Assembly (NCBI GenBank): GCA_031267155.1
Contig: JAIRZR010000423.1
Coordinates: 1-7,787 of the forward strand
DNA length: 7,787 nucleotides
Direction of reading: 5' to 3'
Source: Prevotellaceae bacterium
Lineage (GTDB): Bacteria; Bacteroidota; Bacteroidia; Bacteroidales; UBA932
Position 1 is the first letter of the stretch. Each line of letters starts with the position of its first letter. The notes beneath the pieces were generated by a model. The model had not been told where the DNA came from, ran no database searches, and was given only the letters and a program-made list of their open reading frames with translations. Positions 1 to 6,932 of this stretch are shown piece after piece. The position numbers were made by a program, and so were the translations under genes.

Positions 1-87
1 GCAGGGAAAAGATTCCGACAACCCTGTTCGCTCAAAAAAGAAATTTAATGAAAAAATATGGGGGAGCTTATTTTTGTTAATATACTG

Positions 88-270
88 ATTTTTGACACCC
101 CACCCTTCGGGCTATCATGCTTCAGGAAATTTTGAATTTCGAATTCTGAATTTTGAATTGACTGAACTGCGAGCATTGATTTACAGACATCTCCGACGGG
201 ACTTTTGCGTTGCATCGCGAAATCCTGCCAATCCTTTAATCCTGTAAATCCTGATCGCTGACAAAAGGAT
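88..270 (+). repeat. Dispersed intergenic repeat, copy A
   Basis: This stretch is closely similar to 2048-2247 in the same orientation. The first 36 bases (88-123 against 2048-2083) differ at one position. Later shared blocks are GAATTTTGAATTGACTGAAC, GAGCATTGATTT, GCATCGCGAAATCCTGC and the AATCCTGnAAATCC run. Copy A has an extra GAATT-rich unit near 131-150. The end of the repeat is a short-period array built on AATCCT. It overlaps the last roughly 11 codons of the minus-strand remnant at 236-1404, so the repeat supplies that reading frame's C-terminus. This is an intergenic repeat family of unknown function. No transposase is visible. Confidence 0.8.
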
Positions 271-1404
271 TTTGAGTATTGGCAGACTGTATATTGGGTT
301 TGGATTTTGTTGAAGTTACCTGAGGAAGAGCAGTGGGTTTGATTTTACCTATTGCACCCTCAATATACTTTTGCAGTACAGCCAGTTTCTCCGTACTTTC
401 AGCCTTAATATTAGCCATATTCATAGTATGGATAATAGTATTATCCGCTTTCTGCTTATCAAACTGCTGCTTTTTAAGATCTACTTCATATTTATATAAA
501 TCAGCAGCTTCTTTCAATTGTTTTTCGCCTATTTCTTTAATAATTGCATCAGCATAACCTAAGAGAGGACCCATTTCCTTCCTATATTCTTCTAACTGTT
601 TCTTTGCATTATCAGCAGTTTTAACCTTATCAGAATCAGTTATTTGATAGATTTCAGCACCTGACTTAGTATCCATATTTGCATAGCTTTTAATGATGCA
701 ATATGTTTAGCACTGTCTTCCAGTTCCTTTTGCAGTTTCTAATAGGTTTCATCCATAGCAGCTATAAAGGATTCAACAGTAATATCAGTACTTTCAGTAA
801 TTAGTTTAATATCTTTTAAAAGATTATCGTGAGACTTCTGAGCAAGCATTTCAGTTGTCTAACCCCTCTGTTCAATCAAATTTCCAATCTTAGTTGAAAT
901 TTCCTTATACTTTGCACTGTCCTTATCAAATTTCTCTCTTTCTGCCTGTAGCCCGCTTATCTGTAAATCTATTGTAAGAGTTTTAAATTCTGCCTTTACC
1001 TTCGACAGATTAAAACTCGCCATGCTTGTGGTAAAGTCCCCCATTAATGTAATAGACTTCTATAAATTAGTGGTGAATTCTGCCCAGTTTCCAGTTACAA
1101 GAGTTTTGAAGAATGTATCAAGTCCTGCATCAACTTTAGCGCAGGTAACATCCCAAGTCTCCTGAGCTGATCTTGTGGAAAGCAATCCCTGTTTAAATTT
1201 ATCAAAAGCTCCTTGAAGTCCTTTCAGAGCTAATTGAGTTCCACTCATCTTTTTAATCATATCCATCCACCCTACAGTAACCTTCTTGGAATCACTGATC
1301 AGTTTACCTGTAAATTTGGTGTAGTATTCTCCAGCCTGTTTTCCCTGCTGAATCAAACCGTTGGCTTCCAGTTCGACGTGTGTTACAAATTTATTATCGG
1401 TCAT
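236..1404 (-). pseudogene. Phage tail tape-measure-like gene remnant, three in-frame TAG codons and a frame change
   Basis: The reading frame starts at ATG 1404 (MTDNKFVTHVELEANG), a beginning typical of tape-measure-like proteins of Bacteroidota prophages. It continues through a helical, Lys/Glu/Gln-rich protein with coiled-coil character (for example AKKQLEEYRKEMG and VDLKKQQFDKQKAD). Frame 1404 is interrupted at 1060-1062, 859-861 and 739-741. All three stops are TAG, and the protein-like sequence continues after each with no TAA or TGA until 640. The frame must then change by -1 between 706 and 640 (an AAAA run lies at 688-691) to join the 676-236 segment. That segment ends in TAA within repeat copy A. 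The total is about 389 codons, far shorter than usual tape-measure proteins. Its role in a phage would be setting tail length and DNA passage. The family call is by eye and moderate. No other phage genes are visible. It could instead be a recoded rather than a dead gene. Confidence 0.5.
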
Positions 1405-1565
1405 ATCTTATATTAGTTTCTTTATTTGCTTATGTTTATTGACTACTGTTTTTATAACCTTTTTAAGATTATTACATTACCCGATTTTTCAATCATATAT
1501 AGGGCTGGCATACAGTTTCCCGGTCGCCTGCAGATTTTGCGGATTCTTCCGCCATACTAAAAGTC

Positions 1566-1642
1566 CTGCCTTTCAGGCAGTGGTCGAAAGGCGATTATTT
1601 TCCACAGGTCGCGACCTGCGGTTATGAAAATAAAGCCCTTCA
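1566..1642. repeat. Cluster of nested palindromes
   Basis: Three inverted repeats are packed together. CTGCCT-TTC-AGGCAG is at 1566-1580. The perfect 14-base palindrome CAGGTCGCGACCTG is at 1605-1618. An outer pair, GAAAGGCGATTATTTTC (1586-1602) and GAAAATAAAGCCCTTC (1627-1642), is mostly complementary and encloses the inner palindrome. No U-rich tract follows any of them, so they do not look like classic terminators. The cluster lies upstream of the start of the minus-strand phage-like remnant. It most likely belongs to an intergenic repeat family. No coding sequence is supported between 1405 and 1642. Confidence 0.65.
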
Positions 1643-2064
1643 GGTGGGGTGTTAAAAATATTACATCCATTGAAAAATAATTACGTTCTATTTTTGTGTA
1701 TGGGAGTATTGACAAAAATAGCATCCCATGGTCGTCCAAAAATCTTATTTTCACCTAATTTCAATAACAAACCAACCTCAGTAGCTGGGAATCACATATA
1801 CAATTACCTTATTACCTTATTTATACACGTATTCCGTTTCTACAGCATACATTAAATCGAATGTATGTTATTTTGGAATATATTATGCATAAAACAAGTC
1901 CGGCGAGTAATGAGGTAATCAGGTCGTATGTATTTATAATCATGAGTGCTACTGAGGTTGTTTTGTTATTGAAATTAGGTGAAAATAAGGTTTGTTTGTC
2001 CACGAATTGCGCAAAAAATGGAATGCAATTATTTTCAGCAAATCAACATTTTTGACAGCCCACC
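1643..2064. repeat. Large imperfect inverted repeat (quasi-palindrome)
   Basis: The best arms are 1744-1785 and 1948-1989: 42 bases each, inverted, with 41 of 42 positions complementary, centred near 1866. Similarity continues inward (ATTACCTTATTAC at 1803-1815 against GTAATGAGGTAAT at 1907-1919). It also continues outward to the ends: GGTGGGGTGTTAAAAAT at 1643-1659 is the near-complement of ATTTTTGACAGCCCACC at 2048-2064, and the AATTATTTT-containing flanks also correspond. The whole therefore looks like two copies of one roughly 200-base element placed head to head. The small open frames in it (containing SPNFNNK on both strands) are mirror images of the repeat and not credible genes. Confidence 0.75.
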
Positions 2065-2247
2065 CTTCGGGCTATCATGCTTCAAAAAAATTTGAATTTT
2101 GAATTGACTGAACTGTGAGCATTGATTTCCAAGTATCCCTGACGGGATTTTTACTTTGCATCGCGAAATCCTGCAAATCCTTTAATCCTGCAAATCCCGA
2201 TTCAGACAAAGAATCCTGTAAATCACATAAATCCCGGTTCAGACAAT
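2048..2247 (+). repeat. Dispersed intergenic repeat, copy C
   Basis: This is the second copy of the repeat at 88-270, in direct orientation. It adds an extra partial unit at the end: AATCCTGCAAATCCCGATTC is followed by AATCCTGTAAATC and CCGGTTCAGACAA. Near its start, 2054-2076 can fold as GACAGCCC-ACCCTTC-GGGCTATC. In the minus-strand RNA all eight pairs form, one of them G-U. No T tract follows in either direction in the right place for an intrinsic terminator. The repeat lies directly upstream of the promoter region of the glycogen enzyme gene. Confidence 0.8.
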
Positions 2248-2384
2248 TGTTAATTGATTCTCAAATCCAAACAGTGTATAATTGACCAGAATATTACCTG
2301 TCGTGTCGTACACGTCCCGTTTATTTCGTATATGATGAGCAAGATTAAAATGCCGTTTTTTCGTGTAGCATTTCAGAAATATTC

Positions 2385-2414
2385 TTTTCACAATGAAAAT
2401 ACTTTTTACCTTTG
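2385..2414 (+). promoter_or_regulatory. Candidate Bacteroidota-type promoter of the glycogen enzyme gene
   Basis: TACCTTTG at 2407-2414 matches the Bacteroidota housekeeping -7 consensus TAnnTTTG. A weak -33 element (TTTTC at 2385-2389) sits about 18 bases upstream. Transcription would begin around 2420, giving a leader of roughly 20 bases before ATG 2439. The match to the -7 box is seen directly. The -33 assignment is weak and the start site is inferred. If correct, this rules out the in-frame TTG at 2412 as a start codon, because it would lie inside the promoter. Confidence 0.5.
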
Positions 2415-2438
2415 CACGAAATTTTTATTGGCAAGATC

Positions 2439-5400
2439 ATGCAGGAAGATAAGATTCTAAAGCCCGATTTTTTGTTTGAAGTAAGTTGGGAAGTTTGTAA
2501 CAAGATAGGTGGAATACACACCGTTTTAACCTCCAAGATGTATTCTCTGGATGCGGAACTGAAAAATACACACGTATTTATCGGTCCCGATCTGATCAAG
2601 GAAAACGAAATCAATCTCGAGTTTACCGAAGACGCGATGATTTTCAAGTCATGGAAAGCTCATGCGGCGGACGAGGGTCTGATCATAAGAATAGGGCGCT
2701 GGAATATCGAGGGCAAGCCAATCGTTTTCCTCGTTGACTACACCCGTTTTTTTGAAGAAAAGGACAGGATATTCAGCTCGTTCTGGGAAGACTATCATCT
2801 GGATTCGCTCCCCGGACGCTGGGACTACATCGAAGCCAATCTCTTTGGATACGCTGCCGGGAGGCTCATCCGGAGTTTTGTAAACTATCATAAAGCCTTT
2901 GCCCGTAACGCCATAGCCCACTTTCACGAGTGGATGTCCGGAGCCGGACTGCTGTATCTGCAAAAACACAGCCCGAACGTAGCCTGCGTCTTCACCACCC
3001 ATGCCACCGTCATAGGAAGGTGCATCGCGGGAAACAATATGCCGCTGTACGACAATATACAGACCTACAATCCCGACAATGTCAGCAGCGATTTCAATGT
3101 CAGGGCAAGATATTCGCTGGAGAAAAACTCAGCCCTGGCAGCCGACTGTTTCACGACGGTAAGCGAAATCACAGCCAGGGAATGCGAGCACTTTCTGGGG
3201 AGAATACCCGACGTGGTTACCCCCAACGGATTCAGAATCACAAAGCAGGCGGCGCCGGGCAAAACGGGCAAAGCCGTAATGATCAGGACTGCGGAAGCCC
3301 TCCTGCAGGTAAAGCTGTCGGAAGACGCCGTGTTTATCGGAACAAGCGGAAGATACGAATTCAAGAACAAGGGCATAGACCTGTTCATTAAAGCCCTGGG
3401 GGAGGTAAACAGAGCCGTGCCCGCCAAAGAGATAGTGGTGTTCATATTTGTCCCAGCCGGCTCGCAGGGACCGTCGAGGGAACTGCTTCACAACCTGCAG
3501 TATCCCGACAACCCCATTACCATCACAAACAGATTTGTGACCCACAACCTGGACGACCATTATCACGACCTCATTCTGCAGGCAATCTCGGAAAACGGCA
3601 TCAGCAATTCCGAAAAGGACAGGGTAAAGATCATCTTCGTGCCATCGTACATGAACGGCAAAGACGGGATTTTCAATCTGCACTACTATGATCTGCTGTC
3701 GGATATGGACCTGACGGTGTTCCCATCGTACTACGAGCCCTGGGGATATACGCCCCTCGAAAGCCTCGCATACGGAGTGCCAACGGTAACCACAACCCTG
3801 GCGGGATTCGGGATATGGGTGAAAAACGAATTTGGACACAGTCCTTCCGTTTCCATTATCGAGCGGACTGACAGCAACATGCCCGAAGTCATTGCGCAGC
3901 TGTCGAAAAGAATCATTGAACAATGTTTGATGTCGGATGTTGAAACGGAGGAATTGAAACGGAATACAGGGGAAGTCGCAGGCAGGGCATCATGGGAGAA
4001 TTTCATAAAATATTACAACACTGCCTATTCCATTGCCCTGAATAAAATGGCAGAACGTTATTCGAACCGTAAATTGATAGAGAAGATGGAAGAAACACAT
4101 CCGTACATAGTAAGTATTCCAAGAGACAATATACACTGGCACAGCATCATCGTGCACCGTACCATTCCCGAGCGCCTGCGCCCTCTCGACGAGCTGTCGA
4201 GAAACCTGTGGTGGTCGTGGAATCAGGAAGCGGTGAACCTGTTCAAGTCAATCAACGAAAACTATCTGAAAAAGACCGAGTATAACCCCATCAGGATGCT
4301 TGACCTGGTCTCGTATCAGGAATTTAAGGATCTGGAAAACAATGAGGAGTTCGTCCGGAAGCTGAATTATGTCTATGATTCGTTTACGGAGTACATGTCT
4401 TACAAGGACAGCATTGCAAATAACAACAGGATAGCGTACTTCAGCATGGAATACGGGCTGCATTCTTCGCTGAAAATATATTCGGGAGGACTTGGAATCC
4501 TCGCGGGCGACTATCTGAAGGAAGCAAGCGACAAAAAGGTGAACCTCGTCGCCGTGGGGCTGCTGTATAAATACGGATATTTTAAACAGAAGCTTTCGTC
4601 GTCCGGCGACCAGGTCTCCGAATATGAAGCGCAAAGCTTTGACAAGATTCCCGTTTCCCCGGTCAGGGACGGGGACGGCAACTGGATCTCGGTAGAAATA
4701 GCTTTCCCCGGGCGCATGCTGCACGCAAGAGTCTGGAAGGTAGATGTCGGCAGAACGGAACTCTACCTGCTGGATACCGATATCGAAAACAATATAGACG
4801 AGGACAGGGCTATCACCCACCATCTTTACGGAGGCGACTGGGAAAACCGCCTGAAACAGGAAATCCTCCTCGGCATAGGCGGAATCCGAGCGCTGGAAAA
4901 GCTTGGCATCGAAGCAAATGTATATCACTGCAATGAAGGACACGCCGCCATGATCGGCTTCGAAAGGATACACCGCCTCATGCAGAAATACAATCTGAAA
5001 TTCTACGAAGCGCGGGAAATTGTGCGGGCGTCTTCACTGTTTACAACCCACACGCCTGTTCCCGCCGGGCACGACTCGTTCGACGAAAGCCTGCTGAGGA
5101 AGTATATTTCCCACTATCCCGAACGGTTCCACGTGTCGTGGGAGCGGATAGTCGGTCTCGGAAGAATGAATCCCTCCGACGCGTCCGAGAAGTTTTCCAT
5201 GAGCTGCCTTGCCGTGAATCTTTCGCAGGAAGTCAACGGCGTCAGCTGGCTGCACGGGAAGGTTACCAGGGAGATGTTCGACAAAATGTTCCCCGGATAC
5301 CTGCCCGAAGAGCTTTTCATCGGTTATGTTACAAACGGGGTGCACTATCCGACATGGACGGCTCCGATATGGAAAGATTTGTACGACAAAGCTTTCGGTC

Positions 5401-6665
5401 CCGATTTCGCCAAGCATCACTATGACAAGTCCTGCTTCAGGAACATTCAGGATATAAACAACGAAGTCATCTGGAATATCAGGAACAAGCTGAAAAGCAA
5501 ACTGATAAACCATATAAAGGACTGGATATCCAACCAGAACGATATCAACTACTATTCCCCGCGCGAGATTGTGGAAATAAAGGAAACCCTTGATCCCTCA
5601 AAGCTGACGATAGGCTTCGCACGCAGGTTTGCAACCTACAAAAGGGCGCATCTCCTGTTCTCGAACCTCAACCAGCTGAACGACATAGTCAATAATCCGG
5701 AACGCCCCGTGCAGTTTATCTTCGCGGGAAAAGCGCATCCGGCAGACAGGGCGGGACAGGATTTGATCAAGAAAATCGTGGAAATATCCAAGTATCCGCA
5801 GTTTCTCGGGAAAATCCTTTTCCTCGAAAATTACGATATGGAGCTTGCGGCAAAAATGGTGCGCGGCGTGGACATCTGGCTCAACACGCCTACGCGACCG
5901 CTGGAGGCTTCGGGAACCAGCGGCGAAAAGGCTGTGATGAATGGCGTTATGCACTTCAGCGTGCTCGACGGATGGTGGGTCGAAGGATATAAAAGCGACG
6001 CGGGATGGGCTTTGCCGGTCGATGCGGTGTACGCAAATAACGATTTCCAGGACGAGCTGGACGCCGAAACGATCTACAGCATAATCGAAAACGAAATCAC
6101 GCCGCTGTACTACAGGCGGAACGGAAACAATATCCCCGCACAGTGGATCGCACGCGTAAAAAATTCGATAGAAAAGGTCGCCTCAAATTTCACGACCAAC
6201 CGCATGATGAGCGACTACGAGGAACAGTACTACAACAGGCTGCAGAAACGCTCGCAGGAACTTATCGCGGACGATTTCAAGCTTGCCCGCGAGATTACGG
6301 ACTGGAAGTATAAGGTGCTGAAGGAATGGGAAAGCGTCGAAATCATATCCGTCGAAAGACCCGACATGGAAAAGGAAGCTATCCTGCTGGGAAAGGAATA
6401 CGAGGCGGAAGTCCTGATTTCCACAGGACTGCTAAGCCCCGAAGATATCGGCGTCGAAATGCTGCTCGCCGAACAGTCGGGCGATTCGAAAACAATAGTC
6501 ATGCAGACGGAATTTAATATCTTCTCGCGAAGCACAGGCGAAGCAACATACAGGATAAAGTTCGTGCCAACAGTCTCGGGTACATTCTTTTCCGCAATCA
6601 GAATTTATGCGAAAAACCCAAACCTGCCACACAGACAGGACTTCTGCCTCGTCAAATGGGTGTAG
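2439..6665 (+). CDS. Glycogen synthase (GT3)-alpha-glucan phosphorylase (GT35) fusion protein
   Basis: This is a cytoplasmic two-enzyme protein of 1408 residues, about 160 kDa. Residues 1-545 match eukaryote-type GT3 glycogen synthase, which adds glucose from a nucleotide sugar (UDP-glucose in the family) to alpha-1,4-glucan. The matching motifs are FEVSWEVCNKIGGIHT (13-28), HFHEW (161-165), TTHAT (186-190), VTPNG (260-264), GRYEFKNKG (304-312) and the catalytic E-X7-E in YYEPWGYTPLE (E433, E441). Residues 566-690 are DUF3417-like (NLWWSW 589-594). The GT35 phosphorylase follows, which releases glucose-1-phosphate: GGLG (683-686), NEGH (832-835), NGVH (966-969), RRFATYKR (1062-1069) and EASGTSGEK, whose K1164 should bind pyridoxal phosphate. 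A beta-rich tail covers about 1300-1408. ATG 2439 is preferred over TTG 2412 because of the promoter. All catalytic landmarks are present. It stands alone, with repeats on both sides. The individual domain calls are firm; the substrate nucleotide is inferred. Confidence 0.95.
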   Translation: MQEDKILKPDFLFEVSWEVCNKIGGIHTVLTSKMYSLDAELKNTHVFIGPDLIKENEINLEFTEDAMIFKSWKAHAADEGLIIRIGRWNIEGKPIVFLVDYTRFFEEKDRIFSSFWEDYHLDSLPGRWDYIEANLFGYAAGRLIRSFVNYHKAFARNAIAHFHEWMSGAGLLYLQKHSPNVACVFTTHATVIGRCIAGNNMPLYDNIQTYNPDNVSSDFNVRARYSLEKNSALAADCFTTVSEITARECEHFLGRIPDVVTPNGFRITKQAAPGKTGKAVMIRTAEALLQVKLSEDAVFIGTSGRYEFKNKGIDLFIKALGEVNRAVPAKEIVVFIFVPAGSQGPSRELLHNLQYPDNPITITNRFVTHNLDDHYHDLILQAISENGISNSEKDRVKIIFVPSYMNGKDGIFNLHYYDLLSDMDLTVFPSYYEPWGYTPLESLAYGVPTVTTTLAGFGIWVKNEFGHSPSVSIIERTDSNMPEVIAQLSKRIIEQCLMSDVETEELKRNTGEVAGRASWENFIKYYNTAYSIALNKMAERYSNRKLIEKMEETHPYIVSIPRDNIHWHSIIVHRTIPERLRPLDELSRNLWWSWNQEAVNLFKSINENYLKKTEYNPIRMLDLVSYQEFKDLENNEEFVRKLNYVYDSFTEYMSYKDSIANNNRIAYFSMEYGLHSSLKIYSGGLGILAGDYLKEASDKKVNLVAVGLLYKYGYFKQKLSSSGDQVSEYEAQSFDKIPVSPVRDGDGNWISVEIAFPGRMLHARVWKVDVGRTELYLLDTDIENNIDEDRAITHHLYGGDWENRLKQEILLGIGGIRALEKLGIEANVYHCNEGHAAMIGFERIHRLMQKYNLKFYEAREIVRASSLFTTHTPVPAGHDSFDESLLRKYISHYPERFHVSWERIVGLGRMNPSDASEKFSMSCLAVNLSQEVNGVSWLHGKVTREMFDKMFPGYLPEELFIGYVTNGVHYPTWTAPIWKDLYDKAFGPDFAKHHYDKSCFRNIQDINNEVIWNIRNKLKSKLINHIKDWISNQNDINYYSPREIVEIKETLDPSKLTIGFARRFATYKRAHLLFSNLNQLNDIVNNPERPVQFIFAGKAHPADRAGQDLIKKIVEISKYPQFLGKILFLENYDMELAAKMVRGVDIWLNTPTRPLEASGTSGEKAVMNGVMHFSVLDGWWVEGYKSDAGWALPVDAVYANNDFQDELDAETIYSIIENEITPLYYRRNGNNIPAQWIARVKNSIEKVASNFTTNRMMSDYEEQYYNRLQKRSQELIADDFKLAREITDWKYKVLKEWESVEIISVERPDMEKEAILLGKEYEAEVLISTGLLSPEDIGVEMLLAEQSGDSKTIVMQTEFNIFSRSTGEATYRIKFVPTVSGTFFSAIRIYAKNPNLPHRQDFCLVKWV

Positions 6666-6727
6666 AAAGGAAGTTAAAAACTAAAAGTTAAAAGTTTAAG
6701 GGCGTTGATGTGTCTGCGTCCAGTGTA

Positions 6728-6792
6728 GGGGCGACCCTTGCGGTCGCCCTAATTCCCTGCGGTCGCCCTAATCCGGATTTAGGGCGACCGCA
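6728..6792. repeat. GC-rich hairpin repeat cluster downstream of the glycogen enzyme gene
   Basis: The unit TTGCGGTCGCCCTAA occurs at 6738-6752, again with one change at 6757-6771, and inverted at 6779-6793. Two strong hairpins result. GGGCGACC-CTTGC-GGTCGCCC is at 6729-6749, perfect over 8 pairs. A 14-pair stem joins 6758-6771 to 6779-6792 around TCCGGAT. These GC-rich units stand out in AT-rich surroundings about 60 bases after the stop codon. They could slow RNA decay or transcription, but no T tract follows, so an intrinsic terminator is not supported. The sequence resembles a widespread class of bacterial intergenic repeats. Confidence 0.75.
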
Positions 6793-6795
6793 AGA

Positions 6796-6812
6796 GTGGG
6801 CTGTCAAAAATG
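6796..6812 (-). repeat. Fourth copy of the 17-base repeat end motif
   Basis: GTGGGCTGTCAAAAATG is the exact reverse complement of 2047-2063, and one mismatch separates it from the copy at 87-103 apart from the outermost base. It is the right-hand, inward-facing counterpart of the copy upstream of the glycogen enzyme gene. Beyond the motif, similarity to the other copies fades quickly. Confidence 0.65.
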
Positions 6813-6844
6813 ACATGAATTATCGCAAAATATTTCCTCCAACA

Positions 6845-6882
6845 TAATGTCACCCTTTCAGGCCTTTCAGGGTTTGACATTA
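6845..6882. repeat. Hairpin with tandem CCTTTCAGG units
   Basis: TAATGTCA (6845-6852) pairs with TGACATTA (6875-6882), and CCCT (6853-6856) pairs with AGGG (6869-6872) across a two-base bulge, leaving a 12-base loop. The interior is two copies of CCTTTCAGG in tandem. T-rich sequence with a run of six T follows only about 13 bases further on, so it is a weak terminator candidate at best for plus-strand transcription. It is more likely another intergenic repeat. Confidence 0.5.
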
Positions 6883-6932
6883 CTTGCTTTATCGCTTTTT
6901 TCTATAATAATTTCAAGCCTTTGGGTTGTGTC

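Noticed and set aside
2..88. Possible C-terminal end of a plus-strand gene entering from the left (frame ending TGA 86-88, or another ending TAA 78-80)
   Set aside because: Two frames are open over fewer than 30 codons and neither has a recognisable motif. The end of one falls in the repeat. There is not enough sequence to call a gene.
1649..2055. Small open frames on both strands in the 1.6-2.1 kb spacer
   Set aside because: They lie in the quasi-palindrome, mirror each other (SPNFNNK on both strands) and have no protein-like composition or start signals.
88..2247. CRISPR array or insertion sequence formed by the repeats
   Set aside because: There are only two long copies about 2 kb apart, no regular spacers and no transposase or Cas gene in the window.
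2254..2282. TTGATT-17 bases-TATAAT, an E. coli-like sigma-70 promoter
   Set aside because: The match is good, but Bacteroidota housekeeping promoters use a different consensus. The region is AT-rich and the TACCTTTG box nearer the gene fits better.
3129..3923. Long minus-strand open frames inside the fusion gene (also 4248-4973 and 5034-5513)
   Set aside because: They are antisense shadows of a strongly conserved, motif-rich plus-strand gene and have no recognisable domains.
4086..6665. Internal start at Met550 giving a free phosphorylase
   Set aside because: An AGAGAAG sequence abuts the ATG with no spacer, so it is not a convincing ribosome binding site. The position in the interdomain linker is suggestive only.
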